The position numbers and the translations under genes are program-made. A model generated the notes under the pieces. The model saw nothing but the letters and a program-made list of their open reading frames with translations. It was not told where the DNA came from and searched no databases. Positions 49,874 through 59,420 of a DNA stretch of 64,000 nt are shown in pieces. Origin of the DNA: Oscillospiraceae bacterium (lineage in GTDB: Bacteria; Bacillota; Clostridia; Oscillospirales; Ruminococcaceae); contig JAJQHD010000013.1 of the NCBI GenBank assembly GCA_021199855.1, positions 61,681 through 125,680 on the forward strand, given 5' to 3'. Every line of letters begins with the position of its first letter. Position 1 is the stretch's first letter.

Positions 49874-52150
49874 TTACTTCTTCTTACAGACCGATTCAAG
49901 GAAGTGAGCATCAAAGATTGAATAGAACTTCCTGTTCTCTTCGCCGGAGCAGAATGAGACATTGTAATCTATCTTGTCTTCATAGCCTCGCCTTGAACGT
50001 GTTTGGGTATCCTTGATTTCAGAGCCGTCCGCTTCAAGGTCTTCTATAATGTTTCCGACAGTTACAACCCGGTCGTGGAGCTTCTGGGTGTGATGATTGA
50101 TTTTGGCTCTTGCCATCTTGCAGCAGTCGGCATAGAAATCGACATCTAATGTATACTCATAGACATAGCGGAGCGACGGGATGTAGACGGTGAGAAGCTG
50201 GTCGTACTTTTCAGCCGCAACGGCATTCTCTTCAAGAATCTCGTCCGACTTCTTCTTGAACTCTCTCCACGCCTTGCGGTATCTCTTCCGTTGCATGATT
50301 GAAGCTATGACGAAAATAAGGTAAACCAACAGAAGCGGAATCGCGATCGACCAGAGAGCGAACGTGACAGTCAGGATTCCTCTTGTGATGAAGTCCCACT
50401 GAATAATTACAAACGGCATGTAGAGCAAAACTATCGCAACAGCCAGGCAAACAGCAACAGTCTTGAGATTGCGGATGCTTTCGCTTATCTGATATATCCT
50501 CGATATGAACCAGTTGCACTGCTCCTCGATATCGGTTACGGCAACAGAGCGTCCGGCACAGAATTCCATGTAGTCGGTTAAGGTTGATGTGTAGGCGGTC
50601 TTTGAAATGTCCTCGACAGTCTTGAGCTTCTTTGTTTCCTCGGTTCTGCCAGGCTTCGTGTATCTGTAGTCGCGCTTGTCGTCGTCGAAGTCCTCTTCGG
50701 CGATACTGACCTTTCTCTTTCTTAAGAGCGCAGGCTCGTTCTCGGAGGAACGTCCTGAATAGTTCGACATTGCGTCAGAAACATGGATTCTCAGCTTGGT
50801 TAAATACTCAAGATGGTGCTCGCGGAGCTTGTGTGCCGCCTGGACATACTGCTCGGGAGTTGTCCTCTTGCCTAAAACATCCTCCTCAATCTTGTTTCCT
50901 GTATAGTCAAACAGCTCGAACTCCTCTTTTGAGAAGAGGCTTCTGCCCTGGGCATTGCTTATGACAACCATCTTCTTGTCATCGGAGCTTATCGTTCCGT
51001 TTTCAATGTCCTTTTCTTCCTGCTCCTTCTTCTTTTTCTCGTCGACATCGACGACTTCATAGACTTTAGCTCGCCTGCCATACTCATCAAGAGCGAATTT
51101 CTGGTTATCAAACGCGTAAAGAGACGGGGCGAGACCCATCTTTGAATAGCTGTCCTTTAATTTCAGTGTCTCGTTATACTTACTCTGATAGATTGTGCCC
51201 TTTGCGTTCAGCTCGGTTACGACGCTGTCCCAGTCGATTTCCGGGAACTCTTTCGCCTTGAGGCTGTCATCCTTCGGGTCTTTATCGAGAACGCTTTCAT
51301 CACTGATACAGGAAAGGATATAGAAGCAGAGCCGGAGGTCGCGTCTTGTCTTCTCTCTTTTGTTTGCGGAGCCTGCTCTGCGGTCGGTTACAAACGAAAC
51401 GGAATATACCTCTTCATCATCAGCTGATGCGCAGTCAAGAATTCTTTCCAAAAGCCTTCTGCGCGGCTCTTCGCAGGTATCAAAAGTCCCCAGCTCGCTG
51501 AAGAATATGTCGAACTGGTGGAAGTATGTAGAGAAAATCGGCTTCCCTATGCATGAAGTGAAGCTGTTATCTGCAAGCTTGCAGAATTCCTCCGGAGTTG
51601 TTTTTACGGTGTGTGCTTCATCGGGTGAAGCAGAATCTTCGTATATTATTTTATCGAGCTCCTCCGCAGACGGGATTCCAAGAAGCTCACTTGTGTAGGA
51701 GCGGATCATGTTCTTTCCGTCCTCAGAGTTCTCGTCGCCGTCTTTGGGAAGGTTGTTCTCTTCAAAGATAATCAGTACTTCACCAGGCGAACGTCCGAAA
51801 TCATTGAGCTCTACTACAAGTGTCTCTTTTATATAGTGCTTCAGCAAGGAACGCAGTACTTTAAGACATGCGTAGCGATCCCTGTGCTTGCTCATAGGGA
51901 TTGAAGTGTACTTTTCATAAGAGAGAAGGTCAACATATACAATGAGATTGAAGCTGTTGTTGATGTCCTTGTAGCTGTCGATAAGCTCGCCCATCCTGCG
52001 GACACATGCTTCATAGCCGACCTCTTCGTCGCACCATTCTGCAATCGGGCAATCGATGGAAACAAGCCTTCTCGTTTCATGCTGAATCTCAAAGATATCA
52101 GAATAATTTTCGAGCTCTCTTCCGGATGTATTTATAAAAAAAGTGTGCAT
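49874..52150 (-). CDS. Two-helix membrane protein of the tubulin-like operon
   Basis: This 758-residue protein has no signal peptide. About 560 residues of mostly charged cytoplasmic sequence come first, including coiled-coil-like segments (DEKKKKEQEEKDIENG), then two adjacent membrane helices (about 565-585 and 595-618), and a C-terminal cytoplasmic domain of ~130 residues with coiled-coil character. I do not recognise a domain. The segment FNLIVYVDLLSYEKYTSIPMS, followed by ELNDFGRSPGEVLIIFEENNL, could be a Rossmann-like N-terminal domain. The ATG at 52150 has AAGGTGGG upstream. It lies between the tubulin-like and giant genes and probably links the cytoplasmic polymer to the membrane (inference). 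Confidence 0.78.
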   Translation of the reverse strand: MHTFFINTSGRELENYSDIFEIQHETRRLVSIDCPIAEWCDEEVGYEACVRRMGELIDSYKDINNSFNLIVYVDLLSYEKYTSIPMSKHRDRYACLKVLRSLLKHYIKETLVVELNDFGRSPGEVLIIFEENNLPKDGDENSEDGKNMIRSYTSELLGIPSAEELDKIIYEDSASPDEAHTVKTTPEEFCKLADNSFTSCIGKPIFSTYFHQFDIFFSELGTFDTCEEPRRRLLERILDCASADDEEVYSVSFVTDRRAGSANKREKTRRDLRLCFYILSCISDESVLDKDPKDDSLKAKEFPEIDWDSVVTELNAKGTIYQSKYNETLKLKDSYSKMGLAPSLYAFDNQKFALDEYGRRAKVYEVVDVDEKKKKEQEEKDIENGTISSDDKKMVVISNAQGRSLFSKEEFELFDYTGNKIEEDVLGKRTTPEQYVQAAHKLREHHLEYLTKLRIHVSDAMSNYSGRSSENEPALLRKRKVSIAEEDFDDDKRDYRYTKPGRTEETKKLKTVEDISKTAYTSTLTDYMEFCAGRSVAVTDIEEQCNWFISRIYQISESIRNLKTVAVCLAVAIVLLYMPFVIIQWDFITRGILTVTFALWSIAIPLLLVYLIFVIASIMQRKRYRKAWREFKKKSDEILEENAVAAEKYDQLLTVYIPSLRYVYEYTLDVDFYADCCKMARAKINHHTQKLHDRVVTVGNIIEDLEADGSEIKDTQTRSRRGYEDKIDYNVSFCSGEENRKFYSIFDAHFLESVCKKK

Positions 52151-52179
52151 AAGAACCCACCTTAAAAACAATTCCGGTC

Positions 52180-52210
52180 CATGAGGATGCCGTTTTCTGG
52201 CACCCTCATG
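52180..52210 (-). other. Stable hairpin between the tubulin-like and membrane genes
   Basis: A 12-bp stem with one mismatch (CATGAGGATGCC / GGCACCCTCATG) and a 7-nt loop in the 119-bp gap, with no T run after it on the minus strand. It may be an RNA-processing or stability element that sets different levels for the two halves of the operon. Confidence 0.55.
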
Positions 52211-52269
52211 AACATTTAAATCTTATGATTGGAATCCTGAATAGCTTAACCTGAAGCCTTCAGAATTCC

Positions 52270-55200
52270 CTAGCCGCTGTCAACAGACTTTAATGACCAT
52301 GCGTCTTTCCAGTGGTTGATGAGTTCGATGTCCTTGCCCTTTTCAGAGGAATTGACATACATAACCTTGCAGAGCTCATAGCTCTTCGCTTCGAGCTTGT
52401 CCTCCTCATCGGAGCCGAAGTTGTTCTTTACAAGATCACGGCAGAGCTTTTCAAGAGACTGGATGAGCATAGCTGTTGTGTCGTCAGAATGTCTCGGAGT
52501 GTTGTGATATCTCGCGATGACTGTGACAGCGTTGATGTCCTCCTTGGTGGCAAGACCTCCCAAAACTGTGGTGCTCTCTTCGTCTGCTCCCATCAGGGTC
52601 TTTCCGCGAAGGAATGCGGACTCAGCAAAGCTTTCCGACTTCTCGCACTCAGCCTTGAACTTCTCCTCATAGCGCTTGGCGTCGATAAGGAATTCGCCAT
52701 CGAGCTTGAGCGAAGAAAGAAGCTTCAGAACATCATTCTTGCCGACAGACGCATTGTTGTACATAACAGCCTCATTCTTCTGGTATGAGCCGGTGGCTGT
52801 CTTCTTGGTTCTTGCAATCTGGAACTTGCCGTTTGCTCCTACAGTGATCATGCCATATGCCATAGCAATCCAGAACATGCGATAGAACAGGCTGTCCTCC
52901 TCTTTCTGCTTTTCGGGAGTGATGTAAGGAAGGAAGAGATGCCATGTCTTGTCGATGTGAGGTGTGTGTATGAGCTCCTCGGGATGACCGTCACCGACGC
53001 CGTTTATCATCTGGCGGACAACATGGCGGTAGTTCTTGTAGTACTCGCCGTTATTGGTCTCGTTGAACTTCTCAATATAGCCAGCCTGGATTCCGTATAC
53101 TGCACGGTAGCAGGAGAGCTCGTTCTTCGGATAAGCACTGTTCTTCTGAAGGTCGACATTTACGCCGAGAATGGTTGCAAGCTCGGGGCACTTGTCGGAA
53201 ACAGCAGGGTTGAAGCCCCAGAATGTCTTTCTCTTCTTGATAGGAGTGAACATAACCTCGTCATCATTGTAAGGATCGTCGCTGTCGACAAGGTTCTCGC
53301 TTGCGTCCTCAGGCTGTTCGTTGTTGCTGATAAGGAATGGAGCACCCAGGTCGAAGAGCCTCTTAGCCATATTGTTCATAGCGTCAACGTGGCGCTGATG
53401 TCTTGAATCATCGACTATGGATTCGCCGGTTTCAAGGTCGATATCCAGTCTGCCAGAGTCGATATCCTGCTCCTTCTGCTCTTCCTTATTCTTCTCATAT
53501 TCGATATCCGCGCTCTTGCAGATAGCTGTGTAGATGTCAAGGTCGATGTCTTCCTTGTTCTTTGCGATAATGAGCTTGCCATAGGTGTCAACTACTCTCT
53601 GGTAGAAGATGGTTTTGATGCTCTTGTCCTTATACTCAGCGTTGTTCTCGGCGTCAGGATTCTCCTTCGAGCAGAACTGACCATAGAAAGCGTTGACGAT
53701 AATGCCGTTGATGCTCGCGTCACTGCCGCTTGTGTCAAAGCTAAGGGAATCGTAGAGTGCGCTCTTGTCCTCTTCGCTTGCGCAGACATAGATGGTCTTC
53801 TGTGCAACCTGGTTGTTCTTGCGGATATTCTCCGCGAGAGCATCGTCGATGGTGTTTGAAACCTTGGTAAGGTTCTTGAAGAAGCCCTCTACAACTTCGA
53901 TAAGCTTTTCGAGTCTCTGGGACAGAACGATTGCAAGGCGAAGCTTGAGTGAGGAAATAGCATAAGCTCTGCAAAGTTCAAACTGACCGCCGTTATGCTG
54001 AGCATAAAGCGACTTGAATTCCTTGATGAACTTGTCTTCGTTCTGAAGGAATGTCTTTGAATTGAGGTAAGCAATGGCGTCGTCCTCAACGGTCTTGGTC
54101 TTCGGGTTGTCAAAGCTGATCTTCGGCTTGCCCGCTCCGTGACCTCTTTCTGCGCACTGGCGCGCAGTGTCGAGAACTATCGAGCCCTTGATTTCATCAA
54201 GTCTTGCGGAAAGCTTGTAAAGGAGGTATCTTACAGCAATCGGGTGTACGAAATAGGTTTCGTCGTTATTGTTCTTCTTTGTGAGGAAGCCTATGATGGA
54301 GGAAAGGTTAGCCTGGTTGACGTCGCCCATATCGGACGGGCATATAACATCCAGAAGCTCGTCCGCCATAGCATCGACAGATGCGTCCATGTCGTCTATG
54401 AAGCGCTTGACATCCTTGTTCTTCTTCTCAACAAGGCTGGTGAGGGAATCCTTGGTGTCGTCAGTCTGATCAAGCCAGTTCTTCTTGAGTCTGAGACCGC
54501 TGAGATTTCCGGGATCAGATGTATCAACTACCTTGGCGATCATCTCTTCGAGCACTTCGGTGAAGTCCTCAACCTTATCGGTGTAGGTGACTACTACCTC
54601 TCCGCCGTCGACGAGTTCGCGTGTTTCGTTCTTTATATCGTTTGCTATATTCTGGAACAGCTTGTTTGAGCCGACCTGAGTTCCTTCCTTGCCACTCTTG
54701 GCGTCAAAGAGTCTTATGTACTCTGCACGTGGGCTGAGCTTGTGTGTAAGAACTGTGCCTGACTTTTCCTTCTCGGCTTCCTTGCGCTGCTTGTCCTTGA
54801 TTTCGTCGTCAATCTTTTTCCAGCCGGTTGAAAGGGAATCCTGGGTTGCTCTCAGAGCGCAGTAGCGGACAACGTCATTTGCGGGATAAACAGCCTTTGC
54901 AGTTCCGCAGGAACCGAAAACAGGCTCGGAACTCTTCTGAAAGCGCTTGAAGAGGTTGTCTTCCTCGGAGTAGAGGTCGTCATGCATAGGAGCATAGAGC
55001 TGCATGTAGACGAGATTCGCAACAACCTTCTCATAATGAGTCATCTGTGTCAGAACAGAGCCGCCCTCGGAGATGTCGTCAACGAAGAAAGCATAGTCAT
55101 AGACAGGCTGACCATCAGGCTGACCATTTTCGCTGTCGAACAGGTCGTCAATCTTTACAGGGAGAAGCGGACGCATTCCCTTTGTCTTTATCTTTGTGAT

Positions 55201-55848
55201 AGCGTTGAGCTCTCTGATTGCGCCATAGGCGTTTGCATAGAGGCTCATAATCTCTGTGTCATCGGTGCGGATATCATTGATGGTGTTGATGAACACATCA
55301 GGAAGCAGGAATATGCCTCTTATGGTGACCGAGCATCTTCTTCTCGCGAAGTACTTTCTCAGCCAGAGTGCAACCTGAATGAACATGCCGGAGCCGGTAC
55401 CGCCGGCAAGTGAGGATACTACCATGACTCTTATCTTGGTTCCGTCACGGTTGTCGAAAAGCTTGTCAATCTCGGTTTCAAGCTGATGGATGGTTCTGTC
55501 CTCGATAGTGTCCATGAATGCAAGTCTCGACTTTGTTCTCATCTGACCCGCGCCATCCTTCATGCTCTCCTTGAGCAAAGACGGAGACTCAGGCATCCAG
55601 GTACGGACGCCCTTGTTGGAATACATCTTCAGATAATCCTCAATGATTCTGTCCTTGCTGGTAGCAACAACCGGAACACCGACACCAGTTTCCCTGATTT
55701 TCTTTCTGTCGTTCTCGTTGGTATCAAGGACGGCGCAACAGATATGTCCGTCATTGATGTTGATTTTGTTCTTCTTGAGATCACTCGCAACGAAGTTGAC
55801 TACTCTACTTCCGGTTCCGCCTAATCCAAGCAGTAATGTCTGAGCCAT
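52270..55848 (-). CDS. Tubulin/FtsZ-superfamily protein (tubulin-like, PF13809-type)
   Basis: This 1192-residue protein has an N-terminal GTPase domain of the tubulin/FtsZ superfamily. The first loop is LLGLGGTGSRVV (8-14) and the phosphate-binding signature is SSLAGGTGSGMF, with GGTGSG at 149-154, corresponding to GGGTG(S/T)G of FtsZ/tubulin. Upstream segments (AVLDTNENDRKKI) match the beta-alpha pattern of the family. The remaining ~900 residues are mainly helical, with no membrane segment. Long tubulin-like proteins of this kind occur in operons with vWA proteins and have been proposed to remodel membranes. The start has GGAGG; it begins 21 bp after the vWA gene. Confidence 0.88.
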   Translation of the reverse strand: MAQTLLLGLGGTGSRVVNFVASDLKKNKININDGHICCAVLDTNENDRKKIRETGVGVPVVATSKDRIIEDYLKMYSNKGVRTWMPESPSLLKESMKDGAGQMRTKSRLAFMDTIEDRTIHQLETEIDKLFDNRDGTKIRVMVVSSLAGGTGSGMFIQVALWLRKYFARRRCSVTIRGIFLLPDVFINTINDIRTDDTEIMSLYANAYGAIRELNAITKIKTKGMRPLLPVKIDDLFDSENGQPDGQPVYDYAFFVDDISEGGSVLTQMTHYEKVVANLVYMQLYAPMHDDLYSEEDNLFKRFQKSSEPVFGSCGTAKAVYPANDVVRYCALRATQDSLSTGWKKIDDEIKDKQRKEAEKEKSGTVLTHKLSPRAEYIRLFDAKSGKEGTQVGSNKLFQNIANDIKNETRELVDGGEVVVTYTDKVEDFTEVLEEMIAKVVDTSDPGNLSGLRLKKNWLDQTDDTKDSLTSLVEKKNKDVKRFIDDMDASVDAMADELLDVICPSDMGDVNQANLSSIIGFLTKKNNNDETYFVHPIAVRYLLYKLSARLDEIKGSIVLDTARQCAERGHGAGKPKISFDNPKTKTVEDDAIAYLNSKTFLQNEDKFIKEFKSLYAQHNGGQFELCRAYAISSLKLRLAIVLSQRLEKLIEVVEGFFKNLTKVSNTIDDALAENIRKNNQVAQKTIYVCASEEDKSALYDSLSFDTSGSDASINGIIVNAFYGQFCSKENPDAENNAEYKDKSIKTIFYQRVVDTYGKLIIAKNKEDIDLDIYTAICKSADIEYEKNKEEQKEQDIDSGRLDIDLETGESIVDDSRHQRHVDAMNNMAKRLFDLGAPFLISNNEQPEDASENLVDSDDPYNDDEVMFTPIKKRKTFWGFNPAVSDKCPELATILGVNVDLQKNSAYPKNELSCYRAVYGIQAGYIEKFNETNNGEYYKNYRHVVRQMINGVGDGHPEELIHTPHIDKTWHLFLPYITPEKQKEEDSLFYRMFWIAMAYGMITVGANGKFQIARTKKTATGSYQKNEAVMYNNASVGKNDVLKLLSSLKLDGEFLIDAKRYEEKFKAECEKSESFAESAFLRGKTLMGADEESTTVLGGLATKEDINAVTVIARYHNTPRHSDDTTAMLIQSLEKLCRDLVKNNFGSDEEDKLEAKSYELCKVMYVNSSEKGKDIELINHWKDAWSLKSVDSG

Positions 55849-55869
55849 GTTTAGTGTACCTCCACTTTT

Positions 55870-58797
55870 TTATTTTTGTATGGTTGAATAACAGAACGCA
55901 ACCGCACTGTCAATTACCTCAATTTGCTTGTTTCCTGCCTTCACATAATCTATATCCGCCCTGACAAAGTAGTAAACGGAATCATCCTGCGAAAGAAGCC
56001 TCGTCTGTCCGTCTATAACCTGCTCCGGCTTGATTTCACGGACTATCAGCTCATCGTTCTCCTGGCAATAGTTCACGACATCCTTTGGCGTTTCGATAAT
56101 AACTGTCTTTGACTTCGGCTTGATTCCACTTGCATACCATGGGAATGCCTCATTACAGATTATCTTGTTGCCCGGCGCCGCCGTTATATTGACTCCGCCG
56201 ACGGAAACTGTCAGATCCTTGAACGGATTCCAGAGGTTCTTGAACTTGTTGTACTGGTTGAGCTGAATTTCCCGAATCTCTATAGCATGAGCTCCCCCAT
56301 TTCCTCTCAGCCTTGAAATCGAGCCGACATAAAGAGCTCCATTCGGCGCAAACCTTGCCTTTGTGAAATAGCGGATTATGCAAGCTATAATCAGCGCAAC
56401 AATCAGTATCTCCAACCCCAGCGGCAGGAACACCGCAAAGATAAGATAAGGAACACTTTCGCCAACGACATCAATAACTCCATCTATGCTTTCTCCGAGA
56501 GATGTCCTGAGCGTGACTTCAAGATCACTTCCTGAAATGCTAAAATAGTAAGCCCAGTTTGTCCACCAGCTGAAGAAGGTGAGCTTATGCTCTTTCTCGG
56601 AATATGGTCTGACGGTTATTGTTCCGTCGTCCGAAACAGAAATGTCGGCTTTCAGATCAGAATGCGCTTCGTTGAAAGACGCTCCATTCGACCCGACTTC
56701 GCTCTTATCCAGCTGCACACCATCCTTGTAGATTTTGAACGAAATGCTGACGTTGTTTCCGTAGAACTCAGTCTTTGTAATGGTCTCTTCGGGAGTGATT
56801 ACGTCATATGTATACTTGGCATTGTTAACAGTATATGTCGCCTCAGCACTCGCTCCGCCTATAGAGCACTTGACAGTCACATTCGCACTGTCAGTGCTGC
56901 TCGGAATACTTGCAGATGTGGGGGTGCAGACAATAGTTCCGTTGTCGGCAACTTCATACTGTCCGCCGTTTCCATCTTCCCATTCTACGTTCGGATTCAA
57001 AGCTTCGACCTCAGACTTACTCAAAGCCACGCCATCGGCATAAACCGTGAAGCATATAGTCAGATTTTCGTCATCGCCAAGACTGCCGTTCTCTCCAATT
57101 TTGTAGAACTTGATACTGCTGACATTGTTAGTGCCGTAGGAGGCAACTATCTCGTAATATGCACCAGCCAAATCGTACGTAAATTCTTTCTTTATTGCGC
57201 CATCCAATAATGAACAGGTAACGGTGACCTTTTCGTCTCCTGTGTCACTGCTGGCAACTTTAGGAGTGCAAGTGATCGTTCCTTTCTTATAACTCACATC
57301 CCCGTCATTCCCGTTCGACCAGGTTATAACCGGATTCAGAGCCTTGACCTCTTTTTCACTTAGCTCATTGCCATTTCTGTCATATATCGTAAAGCATATA
57401 GTAAGATCCTTGTTGTCAGCAACAGCCGACCGCTTGACGCTGGTGACATTTTCGTTGCCGTAGGAAGCTACTATAGAGTATAACTCGTCCTCACTTGGTT
57501 TTGTAGGCGTAAATTTTTTCGACTCGGTGATAGGATTGAACCCGTCAATGGTGACGGAAGCTTTTATTTCGGTTTCCGTATCTTTAAGCTCATAGTTATC
57601 AAGCGATGTTCCCGACAAAGTTGTCGTCTGGACATCGTCGTCTGTAGTCTCGGTGATGGTGATTTCATATGTAGTTCCGGATGGAAGCTTGGAAGATGAA
57701 ATCTCATTACTTGTTCCCATCTCGTAGACCTTGTAGGAAACAGAAATCTTGTCCCCGACCCTGAGCGTGCTGAAATCGGTAATCTCGCTTCCATTAGAAT
57801 CGGTAAACACCATCTTGACTTCCAGCGCAGGCTCGAAGAGGATCATCACATTATCAAGGCTGACTGCGCTGTCAAAAGTTATTGTATACGTACCGGCGGC
57901 AATCTTGTCCTCCCCGTTATTATCAACCAACAGATAAGCACTTCCTGACAAGTCGGGGTAGTCATTGCTGTCATTGTTATAACTCAGAACCGCTTCCCGG
58001 TCTATCTTGAGACCTCCATCTTCAGTGGCATCCTCATCAATTTCAGCGGATGAATCCTGCACAAAGCAGACAATATTCAGAAGCGGAATCGATGACTTTA
58101 CCGTAATTGTCTTTCCGTCACCGGATAAGCTTATTTCGTTGTCATCAAGCTTCGTTCTTCCGGAAATCTCTCCAGCCATATCAGACATTACATCGATTAT
58201 CTCATCTGCATTGCTGGCATAATGTACAGAGACATTATCCGGGTCGCTTGCCAGTTTAGCACTTGACCCAATTCCCAGATACATGACTTGCGGAAGTATG
58301 CCATTGATTTCTGTTGTTGCGTATGTCGAAAGTTGCCCAGGCAGTTCGGAACTGCTGATTCCGGTAAAATCACCATCAGTAATTACAACAAGCCAATATT
58401 GCGTATTCTCACTGGTTTCAGTTTTAGCAAGATCTACGAGATTATTGTATGCAGTCTTGACTGCCGAAAACGGAGTGTTTCCACTCTTAGCATGATTTCT
58501 GATAGACGCTATCGAATCGTCTATATTATCCGAAGATAAATCTATAGAATAGCACTTGTCCGACTCACTCATATAGGTTATGTACAGCTGATCCTCACTG
58601 TTGAGCATTCCACAGAAAACCTGCATTGCATAATTCGCATATGCCCACTTATCCCCGTTCATGCTTCCAGAATCATCATAAACCACAGACACTACCTTCC
58701 GGATGTACAACGAATCCGCAGAGACGGAAAGGGTGAGGGTCGGGAGGGCGGTCAGCAGAATGGATATGGTTAAAAGAATCGATATAAGTCTTTTCAT
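55870..58797 (-). CDS. vWA-domain membrane protein with Ig-like repeats
   Basis: This 975-residue protein has a signal peptide (1-~27) followed directly by a von Willebrand A domain with the metal site DDSGSMNG (D41-x-S43-x-S45) and the later ITDGDF. Beta-sandwich repeats follow: two clear copies (VASYGNENVTSVKR...LTICFTIYDRNG... and VASYGTNNVSSIKF...LTICFTVYADG...) and a third diverged one with FYGNNVSISFKIYKDG. One membrane helix lies at about 782-808 (FLPLGLEILIVALIIACII), then a ~160-residue cytoplasmic domain. It is the first gene of the operon. The external vWA/Ig part could sense or bind a surface ligand, and the cytoplasmic part could contact the tubulin-like protein (inference). Confidence 0.88.
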   Translation of the reverse strand: MKRLISILLTISILLTALPTLTLSVSADSLYIRKVVSVVYDDSGSMNGDKWAYANYAMQVFCGMLNSEDQLYITYMSESDKCYSIDLSSDNIDDSIASIRNHAKSGNTPFSAVKTAYNNLVDLAKTETSENTQYWLVVITDGDFTGISSSELPGQLSTYATTEINGILPQVMYLGIGSSAKLASDPDNVSVHYASNADEIIDVMSDMAGEISGRTKLDDNEISLSGDGKTITVKSSIPLLNIVCFVQDSSAEIDEDATEDGGLKIDREAVLSYNNDSNDYPDLSGSAYLLVDNNGEDKIAAGTYTITFDSAVSLDNVMILFEPALEVKMVFTDSNGSEITDFSTLRVGDKISVSYKVYEMGTSNEISSSKLPSGTTYEITITETTDDDVQTTTLSGTSLDNYELKDTETEIKASVTIDGFNPITESKKFTPTKPSEDELYSIVASYGNENVTSVKRSAVADNKDLTICFTIYDRNGNELSEKEVKALNPVITWSNGNDGDVSYKKGTITCTPKVASSDTGDEKVTVTCSLLDGAIKKEFTYDLAGAYYEIVASYGTNNVSSIKFYKIGENGSLGDDENLTICFTVYADGVALSKSEVEALNPNVEWEDGNGGQYEVADNGTIVCTPTSASIPSSTDSANVTVKCSIGGASAEATYTVNNAKYTYDVITPEETITKTEFYGNNVSISFKIYKDGVQLDKSEVGSNGASFNEAHSDLKADISVSDDGTITVRPYSEKEHKLTFFSWWTNWAYYFSISGSDLEVTLRTSLGESIDGVIDVVGESVPYLIFAVFLPLGLEILIVALIIACIIRYFTKARFAPNGALYVGSISRLRGNGGAHAIEIREIQLNQYNKFKNLWNPFKDLTVSVGGVNITAAPGNKIICNEAFPWYASGIKPKSKTVIIETPKDVVNYCQENDELIVREIKPEQVIDGQTRLLSQDDSVYYFVRADIDYVKAGNKQIEVIDSAVAFCYSTIQK

Positions 58798-58881
58798 GTA
58801 ATCTCCTCTTTCACGTTAAATTTATTATAATTTTCAATTATGTGAGCAAAATAGACCCCATCAACTACATAATTATGATAT

Positions 58882-58910
58882 ATTGTAACACAAATCCACA
58901 AACATTTCAA
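58882..58910 (-). promoter_or_regulatory. Promoter of the vWA/tubulin-like operon
   Basis: Minus strand: TTGAAA (58905-58910), 17-bp spacer, TACAAT (58882-58887), about 85 bp before the start codon. The stretch GGATTTGTGTTACAATAT is nearly identical to the Rpn promoter at 60213-60241. Confidence 0.75.
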
Positions 58911-58961
58911 CCGCTTTTCACAAATTTATTGAGAATTTTGTCGAATTAAACTCAGGAACAC

Positions 58962-58990
58962 AAAAAACTCCGCACAACCAGTGTGCGGAG
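58962..58990 (-). terminator. Terminator after the Rpn genes
   Basis: CTCCGCAC / GTGCGGAG with a 7-nt loop is followed on the minus strand by six T. It insulates the tubulin-like operon from the upstream Rpn genes. Confidence 0.9.
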
Positions 58991-59037
58991 ACATATTATT
59001 TTTTCTGTTCGTTTGGACAAAAGTCAGCTCAGGGAAA

Positions 59038-59214
59038 TCAGTCAAGCGAAAAGCTGAGCCATTTCCTGACAAGCTCAACGTCGACGTTAGCCGCCTTTGC
59101 AATCAGGTCTTCAGTCACGCCGGACTCATGAAGGCTGATTGCCATAGCCTTAGCATTTTCAAGCTTACCTTTTTCCATTCCTCTCTCATACACACCTTGG
59201 CTCAAATTGCACAT
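59038..59214 (-). CDS. Second orphan Rpn C-terminal tail
   Basis: This 58-residue protein starts MCNLSQGVYERGMEKGK and ends VELVRKWLSFSLD. CAGGAGC lies 9 nt before the ATG at 59214. It begins directly after the full Rpn gene; the frame continues upstream into the end of that gene (MARVFLDLTQELDT), suggesting a tandem partial duplication. Compared with the other copies it has only two of the 4-residue repeats and several substitutions (LHESGVTEDLIAKAANV). It has no nuclease domain. A free antitoxin-like role is possible. Confidence 0.7.
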   Translation of the reverse strand: MCNLSQGVYERGMEKGKLENAKAMAISLHESGVTEDLIAKAANVDVELVRKWLSFSLD

Positions 59215-59231
59215 TGTGTCCAGCTCCTGCG

Positions 59232-59420
59232 TTAAGTCAAGGAAAACCCTAGCCATTTCCTGACAAGCTCAACGTCGACATTAGCATATTTCGCAATCTG
59301 CTCTTCTTTCATGCCGTCATTGTGCATACTGATTGCCATAGCTTTCGCGTTTTCAAGCTTACCTTGCTGAATTCCCTTTTCCATTCCTCTCTCATACACA
59401 CCTTGGCTCAAATTGCACAT
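59232..59420 (-). CDS. Possible intragenic Rpn small protein (RpnS-like)
   Basis: Within the full Rpn gene and in the same frame, the ATG at 59420 (MCNLSQGVYERGMEKG) is preceded by AAAGGAG with a 9-nt gap. The identical arrangement is present in both orphan tails, which shows the site is conserved even where the nuclease part is gone. It would give a 62-residue protein containing the repeats and the helical tail. In E. coli Rpn systems such a product blocks the full-length toxin. Expression here is predicted, not shown. Confidence 0.5.
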   Translation of the reverse strand: MCNLSQGVYERGMEKGIQQGKLENAKAMAISMHNDGMKEEQIAKYANVDVELVRKWLGFSLT

